Positions 25,041 through 34,756 are shown, numbered from the stretch's first letter. The stretch: DNA of 64,000 nt from Hymenobacter sp. YIM 151858-1 (GCF_025979705.1 NZ_CP110136.1:2666001-2730000), one strand, 5' to 3'. The notes: a model not told the origin generated them from the sequence alone. Translations and numbers: made by a program.

Positions 25041-28000
25041 ATGCTTCTTTCTACGCTTTACCGGGCCAGTTTAGCCTTGGGCTTTCTGCTGCTGCCTGTT
25101 GCTATGCTAGCCTCTGCGCCGCCCGAGCGCAGCCTGGAGTTTATCGAAAACAAAGGCCAGTGGGATGCCCGCGCCCGGTACGCGGCACCGCTGCCCGCAG
25201 GCGGCCGCATGTTTGTGGAGCCGGGCGGGCTTACCTACTCGCTCTTCGACCCCAAAGCCTTTGCCCACGCCCACAACACCGAGGCAGGCAAACGCGCCGA
25301 TATGGCTCCGCAAAAGATTAAAGCCCACGCTTACCGCATGCGCTTTGTCGACGGCCGCAAGAATACCAAGCTCGAGCCCATCGAGGCCACCAAAGAGGTA
25401 CGCAACTACCTGCTGGGTGCCGACGCGAAAAACTGGGCCAGCAACGTGGGCAGCTACCGCGAGCTGCGCTACCGCGGCTTGTGGCCGGGCATCGATGCGC
25501 ACCTGTACGAAAACAAGCAGGGCCTGTTCGAGTACGACTTCGAGCTGCAGCCCAAAGCCAACCCCGACGCTATTAGGCTGCGCTACGAGGGGGCCGATGC
25601 CGTTCGGCTGCGGGCCGACGGCGCGCTGGAAATAACCACCTCGGTGGGCGCGGTGACGGAGCTGGCGCCTAGGGCCTGGCAGCCGGGTCCGGGCGGGGAG
25701 CGGCAGCCGGTGGCCTGCCGCTACACCTTGCGCGGCGCCGACGTAAGCTTTGCTTTGGGCCGCTACGACCGCGCACGCCCCTTGGTGATTGACCCCACCG
25801 TGGTCTTCTCCACCTTCACCGGCGCCACGGCCGACAACTGGGGCTTCACGGCCACCTACGACCCGCAAGGCAACATGTACTCCGGCGGCATCGCCGACAA
25901 TTCGGGCTATCCGGTTTCGCAGGGGGCTTACGATACCAGCTTTGGCGGCGTATGGGATATGGCCATCATCAAGTACAACACCGCCACCACGGGTGCTGCC
26001 TCGCGCGTGTGGGCCACCTACCTAGGCGGCAGCGCCATGGAGGCCCCGCACAGCATGGTGGTAAACAGCCGCGGCGAGCTGATCGTATTTGGCTCTACTT
26101 CGTCGAGCAATTACCCCACCACCAGCAGTGCCTACGACCGCAGCTTTGCCGGCGGACGGAGCCTCACGGCCAACGGACTATCTTATTCGAACGGGGTGGA
26201 TATCGTGGTGACGCGCCTGAATGCCACTGGCTCGGCTTTGCTGGGCTCTACGTACGTAGGTGGCACCAGCAACGATGGCGTGCTCGAGTCCATTACGCTG
26301 GCCAACAACTACGGCGACCAGTTTCGGGGCGACGTAATAGTTGATGCCAACGACAACGTTTACTTCGCTTCGAGCACCAGCAGCAGCTCCACCAGCATCG
26401 GCTCCAACAACTTCCCGGTGGTGCGTGGGTTTCGCAGCACCTACCAGGGCGGCACCTCCGATGCCGTGGTGTGCAAGCTCGCCCCCGACCTCTCTTCCCT
26501 GATCTGGAGCACTTTCCTGGGCGGCGCCAACAACGATGCCGCTTACTCCATTCAGCTGAATGCAGCCGGTGAGGTGTACGTGGCGGGCGGCACCGACAGC
26601 GACAACCTCGGCAACACCGCCGGGGCCTACTTTGCTACGCGCCGGGGCGGCATCGATGGGTTTATAGCCCGCATCGGTACCACTGCCGATCAGCCAACCC
26701 TGATTCGCACCACTTACCTAGGCACCAGCTCCTACGATCAGACCTACTTTATCCAGGTTGATGACCGGGGCGGCGTGTACGCACTGGGGCAAACGCGCGG
26801 CACGGTGCCCGTAACCGCGGGCGTGTACAGCAACGCCAACGGCAAACAGTTTATCCAGAAACTTTCGCCTGATCTGTCGGATCTGCTCATCAGCACCACT
26901 TTCGGCTCGGGCCGCTCGGCGCCCGACCTCTCCCCCACGGCCTTCCTCGTAGACCAGTGCGAGCGGATTTACGTGTGCGGCTGGGGCGGCACCAACAACG
27001 TGGGCAACGGCAACGTGATGGGCCTGGTAACCACCGCCAACGCCATGCAGCGCACCACCGATGGCAACGACTTCTACCTGATTCAGCTGGCGCCCTACGC
27101 CACGGCCGTTGAGTACGCCACGTATTTCGGGGGTACCGGCCCGGGCGGCGAACACGTCGACGGCGGCACTTCGCGCTTCGACCGCCGCGGCTTTGTGTAC
27201 CAGGCGGTTTGCGGCGGCTGCCGGGGCAGCTCGTCGTTTCCGTTTCCGCCGGGTGCCGGCTCGTATTCTACGGCCAACAACTCCAGCAACTGCAACAACG
27301 CGGCTTTCAAAATCGACTTCGGCATTAACGCCGCCGTGGCCGGCCCGAACCAGAACATTTGCATTGATGCCGCGCCATTGCGCCTAGGTGGTCAGCCCTC
27401 GGGCGGCACGTGGTCGGGCGTGGGGGTAACGGGTTCGGTGGCGGGCGGCTTCACGTTTACGCCCACGGTGGCCCAGGCCGGCACGCATCGGCTTACGTAC
27501 TCGGTGGCCAGCACCGGCACCTGCGTAACCACCAGCACGCTCGACATGACGGTGGTACCGATCAGCACCATCAACTTTACGCCGGTGGGGGCAGCTTGCC
27601 TCAACGGCAACACGGTGCAGCTTACTGCCACGCCGGCTGGGGGCACGTTTTCGGGCCCTGGGGTGTCGGGCAGCACGTTTTCGCCGGCAACGGCCGGCAC
27701 GGGCACCCATACCATTACCTATACCCTGCCGGCTCCGCTGTGCGGCAGCACCACCCAACGCGTGGTGGTAAGCCCCACCCCGCAAGTAGCAGCCGGCCCC
27801 GATACGGCCTTGTGCAGCTTCCAGCGCGCACCGTACATGCTGAAGGGCGCCTCGCCCGCCGGTGGCACCTGGAGCGGCCAGGGTTGCACGCCGCAAGGCC
27901 TGTTTACGCCGCCCGCCGGGGTGTATGGCCCCATTCTGCTCACGTACAGCTACACCAGCACCGATGGCTGCACCCAAACGGCGCAGCGCCGCGTGATGCT

Positions 28001-28535
28001 GGTACCCGAAAACCGCACCAACGTGCCCCTGCAGCTGCCGAGCTGCCCGCTTACGCCGCGCCGCAGCGAAGGCATGCCGGCCTACACCGGGTTGGCGCCT
28101 TTTACGCACGTGTTCAACCACGATATGCTGTTTGCCAGCCGCTACAGCTGGGATTTTGGCGACGGCACCACCAGCACGGAGCAGTTCCCGACGCACACCT
28201 ACGAGAAACCCGGCACGTACGAAATCGGGTTCACGGCTTACTACAATGGCAACTGCGAGGCCAAAACCGTGTTTGCGCCGGTGTATGTAGGCACTCCGTT
28301 CATCCCGAACATCATCACGCCCAACGCCGACGGCCAAAACGATGTGTTTGAGCAGCGCCTGAGCTGCCTGCCCGTTACGCTGAAAGTGTTTTCGCGCTGG
28401 GGCAAAGAGGTGTACAGCACTGCCAACTACCAAAATAACTGGAACGGCGGCACCCTGCCCGACGGGGTATATTACTACCACGTAATGGACACCGAAGGCC
28501 GCAAAGCCAAGGGTTGGGTAGAAATCCGGCGTTAG
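25041..28535 (+). CDS. Giant secreted SBBP/PKD protein with gliding-type (type B) T9SS C-terminal domain, paralog 1
   Basis: The 1164-residue protein starts with a signal peptide (about 1-27, ending ASA) and the N-terminal EFIENKGQW domain common in Bacteroidota surface proteins. A beta-propeller-like region follows (about 255-750), with repeated VWATYLGGS, STYVGGTSND and STFLGG units of SBBP type. Then come three Ig-like repeats of the form GGTWSG/GGTFSG...LTY, a PKD domain (SWDFGDGTTSTEQFPTHTY, near 1035) and a C-terminal domain (about 1085-1164) beginning IPNIITPNADGQNDVFE and ending in VFSRWGKEVY...GWVEIRR, the gliding-motility-associated type B sorting domain. It is likely a surface adhesin moved by the T9SS. 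The next gene is a tandem paralog. Confidence 0.87.
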   Translation: MLLSTLYRASLALGFLLLPVAMLASAPPERSLEFIENKGQWDARARYAAPLPAGGRMFVEPGGLTYSLFDPKAFAHAHNTEAGKRADMAPQKIKAHAYRMRFVDGRKNTKLEPIEATKEVRNYLLGADAKNWASNVGSYRELRYRGLWPGIDAHLYENKQGLFEYDFELQPKANPDAIRLRYEGADAVRLRADGALEITTSVGAVTELAPRAWQPGPGGERQPVACRYTLRGADVSFALGRYDRARPLVIDPTVVFSTFTGATADNWGFTATYDPQGNMYSGGIADNSGYPVSQGAYDTSFGGVWDMAIIKYNTATTGAASRVWATYLGGSAMEAPHSMVVNSRGELIVFGSTSSSNYPTTSSAYDRSFAGGRSLTANGLSYSNGVDIVVTRLNATGSALLGSTYVGGTSNDGVLESITLANNYGDQFRGDVIVDANDNVYFASSTSSSSTSIGSNNFPVVRGFRSTYQGGTSDAVVCKLAPDLSSLIWSTFLGGANNDAAYSIQLNAAGEVYVAGGTDSDNLGNTAGAYFATRRGGIDGFIARIGTTADQPTLIRTTYLGTSSYDQTYFIQVDDRGGVYALGQTRGTVPVTAGVYSNANGKQFIQKLSPDLSDLLISTTFGSGRSAPDLSPTAFLVDQCERIYVCGWGGTNNVGNGNVMGLVTTANAMQRTTDGNDFYLIQLAPYATAVEYATYFGGTGPGGEHVDGGTSRFDRRGFVYQAVCGGCRGSSSFPFPPGAGSYSTANNSSNCNNAAFKIDFGINAAVAGPNQNICIDAAPLRLGGQPSGGTWSGVGVTGSVAGGFTFTPTVAQAGTHRLTYSVASTGTCVTTSTLDMTVVPISTINFTPVGAACLNGNTVQLTATPAGGTFSGPGVSGSTFSPATAGTGTHTITYTLPAPLCGSTTQRVVVSPTPQVAAGPDTALCSFQRAPYMLKGASPAGGTWSGQGCTPQGLFTPPAGVYGPILLTYSYTSTDGCTQTAQRRVMLVPENRTNVPLQLPSCPLTPRRSEGMPAYTGLAPFTHVFNHDMLFASRYSWDFGDGTTSTEQFPTHTYEKPGTYEIGFTAYYNGNCEAKTVFAPVYVGTPFIPNIITPNADGQNDVFEQRLSCLPVTLKVFSRWGKEVYSTANYQNNWNGGTLPDGVYYYHVMDTEGRKAKGWVEIRR

Positions 28536-28563
28536 CCGCTGGGCTCCGGGCCCGCAGTTACCG

Positions 28564-28600
28564 CGCAGGCGGCAGGTACACTACCTGCCGCCTGTTTTGC
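28564..28600 (+). terminator. Intrinsic terminator after paralog 1
   Basis: CAGGCGGCAGGTA pairs with TACCTGCCGCCTG around CAC, followed by TTTTGCTTTT. It ends the first giant gene before the second begins. Confidence 0.88.
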
Positions 28601-28604
28601 TTTT

Positions 28605-28644
28605 GGCACCTAGGGCAGCGGCCAAGAGCGCTGCCCTAGGTGCC
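28605..28644. repeat. 16-bp perfect inverted repeat carrying two CCTAGG sites
   Basis: GGCACCTAGGGCAGCG (28605-28620) and its exact complement (28629-28644) enclose an 8-base spacer. No U-run follows, and a good terminator already lies 4 bases upstream, so simple termination does not explain it. Confidence 0.85.
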
Positions 28645-28742
28645 CTGGCCCGTGCCTTACCGGCCGGCCTCGCTCCGCACCCCTGAAATAGCATCAGCAT
28701 CAAACCCGACAGATTTCTTCCGCCTAAGCCCGTAGCTGTGTG

Positions 28743-28750
28743 TAGCTTTG
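28743..28750 (+). promoter_or_regulatory. TAnnTTTG promoter box for paralog 2
   Basis: TAGCTTTG is a perfect -7 element about 80 bases upstream of the ATG at 28830, so the second giant gene has its own promoter. Confidence 0.5.
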
Positions 28751-28829
28751 TCCGATTATATACCAAGTTTTAGTTCGGGCACCGGGCTGCTGAAGTGCTT
28801 TGGGCTGAGCTGCTTTCTTCAATTATCCA

Positions 28830-31800
28830 ATGTCTTCTTCGGCCTGGCACCGAAGCCTTGTGGCTTGTTGGCTTTTCCTATTGATTGCTGCCGCAGCAGG
28901 AAGCCCCCTTTTGGCCGCGCCCGCCCCGGCGCAGCACATCGAGTTTATTCCGAATAAGGGGCAATGGCCGCAACCGGTGCACTACATGGCGCCGCTGGTG
29001 CATGGCCGCCTATTTTTAGAAGCCACGGGCTGGACGTACGCCCTAGCTGAGCCCATCGACCCACACACCAAATCGGCCACCTCGGGGCAGGCGCAACTGC
29101 GGGCCCACGCCGTGCGCATGGAGTTTGTGGGTGCCCGCCCCGAAACGCAGCTGCAACCCGCCACGCTCACCGGCGAAGTGCGCAACTACCTGCTGGGTGC
29201 CGACCCGAAAAACTGGGCCAGCAACGTGGGCAGCTACCGCGAGCTGCGCTACCTGGGCGTGTGGCCGGGCATCGACGTGCGCCTGTACGAAAACAAGCAG
29301 GGCCTGTTCGAGTACGACTTCGAGCTGGCGCCCGGCGCCGATGCCTCGCTGATTCGGCAGCGCTATACCGGCGCCGAGCAGCTTAGCCTGGGCGAAGGCG
29401 GCACCCTCCAGATCCGGACTTCCCTAGGTACGATTACCGAGCTGGCGCCTAGGGCCTGGCAACTGGGGCCGGGCGGGGAGCGGCGGCCCGTCAGCTGCCG
29501 CTACACCTTGCGCGGCACCGACGTAAGCTTTGCTTTGGGCCGCTACGACCGCGCACGCCCTTTGGTGATTGACCCCACCGTCGTCTTCTCCACCTTCACC
29601 GGCGCCACGGCCGACAACTGGGGCTTCACGGCCACCTACGACCCGCAAGGCAACATGTACTCCGGCGGCATCGCGTTTGGCCTGGGGTACCCCGTAACGG
29701 CCGGCGCCTACAGCACCACCTTCAGCGGCAACATCGACATTGCCATCATCAAGTACAACACGGCCACCACGGGCCCGGCCTCGCGCGTGTGGGCCACCTA
29801 CCTAGGCGGCAGCAGCTCCGATTATCCGCAGAGCCTGGTGGTGAACAGCCGCGGCGAGCTGGTAATCCTGAGCACCACCGGCTCGGCCAATTACCCCACC
29901 ACGCCCGATGCCTTCGACCGCACTTTTGCCGGCGGCCCCTCCGTCAGCCCCTACGGCTTCAACGACCCGCTTTACACCATCGCGCAAGGCACCGATCTGG
30001 CCATAACCAGCCTGAGTGCTTCCGGCTCGGCCTTGGTAGGCTCTACTTACCTGGGCGGCACCAGCGTTGAGGGCCTGAACATGCGCACGGGCATGGTGGC
30101 GGAGCTGATGCGCAACTACGGCGACCAGTTTCGGGGCGACGTGCTGGTAGATGCCAACGACAATATCTACATCGCTTCCAACAGCTCCTCGCCCGATTTC
30201 CCTACCCGCAACAACTTTCAAGCGGCGCGCGGCGCCGGGCTCGATGCCGTGGTGTGCAAGCTCACGCCGAGCCTCAACAACCTGTTGTGGAGCAGCTACC
30301 TAGGCGGCGGCAACCCCGATGCGGCGTACTCGCTGCAGCTCGATGCGGCAGGGCGGCTGTACGTGTGCGGCGGCACCACCAGCGTCAACTTTCCGACCAC
30401 GCCGGGGGCGCTGCAAACCACCCACCGCGGCGATGTTGACGGCTTTGTGGTGCGCATCAGCGCCGACGGCAGCAAAATGGAGCGCTCGACCCTGCTTGGC
30501 ACGGCGCAGTACGATCAGACTTACTTCGTGCAGCTGGATACCAACGGCGACGTGTACCTGCTCGGGCAAAGCCTAGGTCAGTACCCCGTTACAGCCGGTA
30601 GGTACGCCAACGCCAACGGCCGCCAGTTTATTCATAAGCTGAACGCCGACCTTACCACCACCAGCTTTTCGACAGTGTTTGGCGCGGGCCGCCCTACCAT
30701 CGACATTTCGCCCACCGCGTTTCTGGTCGATCAGTGCAACCGCATTTACGTTAGCGGCTGGGGCGGCAGCACCAACGCGAGCCAGGGCAACGGCTACACC
30801 ACCAACCTGCCCACCACGCCCACGGCGGTGCAGCCCACCACCGATGGCAGCGACTTTTACCTGATGCAGCTGGCCGAGGGCGCCACGCACCTGGAGTACG
30901 CCACTTTCTTCGGCGGCTCCAGTTCCGACCACGTCGACGGCGGCACCTCGCGCTTCGACCGCCGGGGGTTTGTTTACCATGCCGTGTGTGCTTGCGGTGG
31001 CGGCAATGCCACCTTCCCGATTCCGCCCGGCGCCGGCACCTACAGCACCCGCAACGGCTACTCCAACTGCAACAACGCCGCCTTTAAGTTCGACTTTGAG
31101 CCGCAACGCGCCGTAGTTGGCCCCGACATGACGGTGTGCCTCTCGGCCGGCGCTATTCCATTGGTTGGTTCGCCGGCGGGCGGTATCTGGTCGGGGCCGG
31201 GCGTAAGCGGCTCGGTTGCCACGGGGTACGTGTTCAATCCTACGGCCGTGGGCCTGGGCCAAAGCACGCTCACGTACAAAGTGGTCAACAACTTCTGCCA
31301 AAGCCAAACCACCCAGAACGTTACGGTGGTGCCTACGCCCACCGCTACCTTCCAGCCGCTGCCGTTCAACGAGTTCTGCGTCAACTCGCCCGCTGTATCG
31401 CTCGCGGCTTTGCCGGCAGGTGGTACGTTTTCGGGGCCGGGCGTATCGGGCAGCACGTTTTCGCCGGCAACGGCAGGGCCGGGCACCCACACCATTACTT
31501 ATAAGTATACCGTAACGGGCTGTTCCGTTACGGCTACCCAGCAGGTAAGCGTACTAACCGCCAACGCCGGCCCCGATTTCAACCTGTGCCTACCGGCTGC
31601 CCCGGTGCGCCTAGGTGGCTCGCCCGCCGGGGGCACCTGGGCAGGGCAATACGTTACCGGTTCGGCGGCTACGGGCTACTTTTTTGCGCCGCCCGCTACC
31701 CTTACCGGCAACGTGGCGCTTACCTACACCATTGCCACCGCCAGCGGCTGCACCAGCAGCAGCACCTTGCAGGCCAGCGTATTTGCCGCGGCCGTGGTAG

Positions 31801-32732
31801 CAGCGCCCGCCCAAACCAATTTCTGCGCCACCGACAACACCCCGCTCAAGCTGCCCAACGCCGCCTACTGGAGCGGGCGCGGCGTGCAAGGCCCGTCGTT
31901 TCAGGGCTTCACCTTCAACCCGGCCGTAGCCGGCCCCGGGCAACACACGCTCACGTACGTAACCTACAACGGCCCCTGCGAAACCCGCGGCAGCGTCACG
32001 ATGTCGGTAGGCAACCCGCCCGCCATTGCCTTGCCGCCCGATACGCTGCTGTGCCCGGGCTCCGTGCAGGCCTTCCGCCTGCGCGGCCTGCCCCTAGGTG
32101 GTACGTGGTCGGGGCAGCATGTAACAGCCGCCGGGGTATTCACGCCCCCGGCGGGTTTTGCGGGCTCCGTAGCTCTTACCTACACGGTTAATAATGGCGG
32201 CTGCATCAGCAGTGCCACGCGCCGTGTGGGCGTGGCCCCCATGCCAGCTTTTGGGCCTAGGTGGCAAGCCACCAATTGCCCCACCGACCGCCAGGCTCCG
32301 CTGCAGGTCCAGTTTCGCGGGGTTGATGTAGCCGATGTGCAGTGGGACTTCGGCGACGGCAGCACCGCCACCGGCCTAAATCCGGCACACATTTACGCCC
32401 AGCCTGGCCGCTACCAGCCGAAGGTAGTGATGTACTATAACAGCCGCCTCTGCCGCACCGAGCTTCAGCTTGCTCCCATCGAGGTGCTCGAAACCAAACC
32501 CATCCCAAACATCATCACGCCCAACGCCGACGACAAGAACGACGTGTTTGAGGTATCGGCCGGCTGCCCACCTGGCTTGCAGGTGTTTTCGCGCTGGGGC
32601 CAGAAAGTGTACGACGATGCCGCTTACCGCAACAACTGGGGCGGTGGCAACCAGCCAGCGGGCACCTACTATTACCTGTTGCGCTACGTTGATGGGCGCA
32701 CGGTGAAAGGCTGGCTCGAAATTCAGCGTTGA
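28830..32732 (+). CDS. Giant secreted SBBP/PKD protein with gliding-type (type B) T9SS C-terminal domain, paralog 2
   Basis: The 1300-residue protein has the architecture of its upstream neighbour: signal peptide (ends LLAAPA, near 30), EFIPNKGQW domain, SBBP propeller region (about 250-750), Ig-like repeats, a PKD domain (WDFGDGSTATGLNPAHIYA, near 1170) and a type B sorting domain (IPNIITPNADDKNDVFE to the end). It has five Ig-like GG(T/I)WSG...LTY units where the first paralog has three, which accounts for most of the length difference. Long DNA tracts are nearly identical between the two genes (for example 25785-25895 with 29570-29680), suggesting a recent duplication or gene conversion. 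Likely a surface adhesin used in gliding or attachment. Confidence 0.87.
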   Translation: MSSSAWHRSLVACWLFLLIAAAAGSPLLAAPAPAQHIEFIPNKGQWPQPVHYMAPLVHGRLFLEATGWTYALAEPIDPHTKSATSGQAQLRAHAVRMEFVGARPETQLQPATLTGEVRNYLLGADPKNWASNVGSYRELRYLGVWPGIDVRLYENKQGLFEYDFELAPGADASLIRQRYTGAEQLSLGEGGTLQIRTSLGTITELAPRAWQLGPGGERRPVSCRYTLRGTDVSFALGRYDRARPLVIDPTVVFSTFTGATADNWGFTATYDPQGNMYSGGIAFGLGYPVTAGAYSTTFSGNIDIAIIKYNTATTGPASRVWATYLGGSSSDYPQSLVVNSRGELVILSTTGSANYPTTPDAFDRTFAGGPSVSPYGFNDPLYTIAQGTDLAITSLSASGSALVGSTYLGGTSVEGLNMRTGMVAELMRNYGDQFRGDVLVDANDNIYIASNSSSPDFPTRNNFQAARGAGLDAVVCKLTPSLNNLLWSSYLGGGNPDAAYSLQLDAAGRLYVCGGTTSVNFPTTPGALQTTHRGDVDGFVVRISADGSKMERSTLLGTAQYDQTYFVQLDTNGDVYLLGQSLGQYPVTAGRYANANGRQFIHKLNADLTTTSFSTVFGAGRPTIDISPTAFLVDQCNRIYVSGWGGSTNASQGNGYTTNLPTTPTAVQPTTDGSDFYLMQLAEGATHLEYATFFGGSSSDHVDGGTSRFDRRGFVYHAVCACGGGNATFPIPPGAGTYSTRNGYSNCNNAAFKFDFEPQRAVVGPDMTVCLSAGAIPLVGSPAGGIWSGPGVSGSVATGYVFNPTAVGLGQSTLTYKVVNNFCQSQTTQNVTVVPTPTATFQPLPFNEFCVNSPAVSLAALPAGGTFSGPGVSGSTFSPATAGPGTHTITYKYTVTGCSVTATQQVSVLTANAGPDFNLCLPAAPVRLGGSPAGGTWAGQYVTGSAATGYFFAPPATLTGNVALTYTIATASGCTSSSTLQASVFAAAVVAAPAQTNFCATDNTPLKLPNAAYWSGRGVQGPSFQGFTFNPAVAGPGQHTLTYVTYNGPCETRGSVTMSVGNPPAIALPPDTLLCPGSVQAFRLRGLPLGGTWSGQHVTAAGVFTPPAGFAGSVALTYTVNNGGCISSATRRVGVAPMPAFGPRWQATNCPTDRQAPLQVQFRGVDVADVQWDFGDGSTATGLNPAHIYAQPGRYQPKVVMYYNSRLCRTELQLAPIEVLETKPIPNIITPNADDKNDVFEVSAGCPPGLQVFSRWGQKVYDDAAYRNNWGGGNQPAGTYYYLLRYVDGRTVKGWLEIQR

Positions 32733-32764
32733 CGGAGCTCCTTGCGTTTCGGCTTCGGAAGTTG

Positions 32765-32772
32765 TATATTTG
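32765..32772 (+). promoter_or_regulatory. Promoter of the rimP-nusA operon
   Basis: TATATTTG is a perfect -7 element, with a TTG-containing partner 20 bases upstream (32742-32744). The start of transcription would lie just before the leader hairpin. Confidence 0.6.
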
Positions 32773-32793
32773 CAGTAGTTAATCGTAATCAGA

Positions 32794-32823
32794 GGAGGGG
32801 ACGCGTAGTCCCCTCTTTCTTTT
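32794..32823 (+). promoter_or_regulatory. Leader attenuator hairpin before rimP
   Basis: GAGGGGAC (32795-32802) pairs perfectly with GTCCCCTC (32808-32815) around GCGTA and is followed by TTTCTTTT. It has the form of an intrinsic terminator but sits between the promoter and the rimP ATG (32837), so it should reduce or regulate read-through. NusA, encoded in this operon, affects pausing and termination and could control its own synthesis here; that is inference. Confidence 0.7.
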
Positions 32824-32836
32824 ACTACCCTTTTCC

Positions 32837-33310
32837 ATGAGCTTCGAACGCACCCGCATACAGCAAATGCTGGAGGCCAGCCTGCCCGGCCCCGAGTACT
32901 TTGTGGTAGGCCTGACGGTGAGCGACACGGCTGTCCGTCCGAAAATCACGGCTACCATCGACGGCGACCAAGGTATCGGCATCGATGAGCTTGGCTCCAT
33001 CACGCGTCGTCTTACCCGCCAGATCGACGAAGCTTACGGCGAAGATGCTGCCTACTCATTGGAAGTCACTTCGCCCGGCGCCGATCAGCCCTTGGTGAGC
33101 CCGCGCCAGTATGCCCGCCACACCGGCCGCACGCTTAGCCTGAAAATGACCGACGGCACCGAAAAAACCGGCACCCTGGAAGAAGCCACCGCCGAAGGCG
33201 TTGTGGTGAGCGAGGTGGTAAAGGAAAAGAACAAGAAAAAGACTCTTGAGCCTGCGCTGGTACCGTTTGCGGACATTCAGGAGGCAAAAGTCGTCATCTC
33301 ATTTAAGTAA
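32837..33310 (+). CDS. rimP: Ribosome maturation factor RimP
   Basis: RimP helps assemble the 30S ribosomal subunit. The 157-residue protein shows the family blocks GIGIDELGSITRRLTRQID and YSLEVTSPGADQPLVSPRQYARHTGR (compare family LEVSSPGLDRPL), then a C-terminal SH3-like segment (about 90-157). It is first in the rimP-nusA-infB order conserved across bacteria, located 101 bases upstream of nusA, and is preceded by a promoter and terminator-like leader. Confidence 0.95.
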   Translation: MSFERTRIQQMLEASLPGPEYFVVGLTVSDTAVRPKITATIDGDQGIGIDELGSITRRLTRQIDEAYGEDAAYSLEVTSPGADQPLVSPRQYARHTGRTLSLKMTDGTEKTGTLEEATAEGVVVSEVVKEKNKKKTLEPALVPFADIQEAKVVISFK

Positions 33311-33411
33311 ATTACCGACTGGTTTACTGTTGCACAGATAGTTAGCATCTTGCCTGGGTATCAGGCACCTGCTCGCTGCCGGCAACAGTACGGCATTCAA
33401 ACACCACCCAT

Positions 33412-34704
33412 ATGAACACGCTCAACCTCATCGAGTCGTTCTCGGAGTTTGCCAAGTTCAAGAACATCGACCGTCCTACCATGATGAGCATCCTCGAAGA
33501 GGTGTTCCGGACGATGATTCGTAAGAAGTACAACGACGACTCCAACTTCGACGTCATCATCAACCCCGACAACGGCGACTTAGAAATTTGGCGTAACCGC
33601 GAAATCGTGGACGACGAATCCGAGGACATCTGGGACCACGACAAAATTCCGCTGTCGGAAGCCCAGAAGATCGAGCCGGACTTTGAGGTAGGCGAAGAAG
33701 TATCGGAACAGGTGAAGCTGGAAGAGTTTGGCCGCCGTGCCGTGCTTATGGCCCGCCAAACGCTGATTCAGCGCATCAAAGACCTGGAGCGCGACAACCT
33801 GTACCAGAAGTACAAGGACATGGTTGGCGAAATCATCGCCGGCGAAGTGTACCAGGTATGGGGCCGCGAAACGCTGGTGCTTGATCAGGAAGAAAACGAG
33901 CTAAGCCTGCCCAAAACGGAGCAAATCCCCAAGGACCGCTACCGCAAGGGCGACACCATTCGGGCGGTGGTGCACCGCGTCGATGTCATCAACGGTGCTC
34001 CCAAGATTATCCTGTCGCGTGCGGCCCCGGCTTTCCTGGAGCGCCTCATGGAGCAGGAAGTGCCCGAAATCTTCGATGGCCTGATTACCATCAAGAACAT
34101 CGTGCGCGAACCCGGCGAGCGTGCCAAAGTAGCCGTTGAAAGCTACGACGACCGCATCGACCCGGTAGGCGCCTGCGTGGGCATGAAAGGCTCGCGTATT
34201 CACGCCGTGGTGCGCGAACTCGAAAACGAGAACATCGACATTATCAACTACACCGACAACCTCGAGCTGTACATTCAGCGTGCGTTGTCGCCGGCCAAAA
34301 TTTCATCGATGAAAATCAATGAACAAACCGGCCGTGTTTCGGTGTTCTTGAAACCAGACCAAGTGTCGCTGGCAATCGGCCGGGGCGGTGCCAACATCAA
34401 ACTGGCCTCCCGCCTTGTGGGCATGGAAATCGACGTGTTCCGCGAAGCCGACTCTTACGAAGAGGATATTGCGCTGGAGGAATTCAGCGACGAGATTGAC
34501 CAGTGGATTATCGATGAGTTGAAGAAAATCGGCCTCGACACGGGCCGTGCCGTATTGGCTGTGAACAAAGCCGATATCGTACGCCGTACCGAACTGGAAG
34601 AGGAGAACGTAGAAGACGTTTTCCGCGTCATCCAGGCCGAATTCGACGGCGAGGACGAAGCTGCCGAGCCTGCTGAGGGCGAAGCAGCAGAACCCAACGC
34701 GTAA
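33412..34704 (+). CDS. nusA: Transcription termination/antitermination factor NusA
   Basis: NusA binds RNA polymerase and nascent RNA to control pausing, termination and antitermination. The 430-residue protein has the N-terminal RNAP-binding domain (about 1-125), the S1 domain (about 130-200, with GEIIAGEVYQVWGRETLVL), then two KH domains including IDPVGACVGMKGSRI and the second-KH VSLAIGRGGANIKLASRL. The acidic tail (EEENVEDVF... to EAAEPNA) lacks the extra AR repeats of Escherichia coli NusA, as usual outside Gammaproteobacteria. It lies between rimP and infB. Confidence 0.97.
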   Translation: MNTLNLIESFSEFAKFKNIDRPTMMSILEEVFRTMIRKKYNDDSNFDVIINPDNGDLEIWRNREIVDDESEDIWDHDKIPLSEAQKIEPDFEVGEEVSEQVKLEEFGRRAVLMARQTLIQRIKDLERDNLYQKYKDMVGEIIAGEVYQVWGRETLVLDQEENELSLPKTEQIPKDRYRKGDTIRAVVHRVDVINGAPKIILSRAAPAFLERLMEQEVPEIFDGLITIKNIVREPGERAKVAVESYDDRIDPVGACVGMKGSRIHAVVRELENENIDIINYTDNLELYIQRALSPAKISSMKINEQTGRVSVFLKPDQVSLAIGRGGANIKLASRLVGMEIDVFREADSYEEDIALEEFSDEIDQWIIDELKKIGLDTGRAVLAVNKADIVRRTELEEENVEDVFRVIQAEFDGEDEAAEPAEGEAAEPNA

Positions 34705-34756
34705 CCGGCGGACCGGCCTCCAACGTAGGCGACCGACACCCGCTTCGGATATCATC

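Noticed and set aside
32180-32508. Minus-strand open frames within the second giant gene
   Set aside because: They are antisense to the PKD region and have no supporting features.
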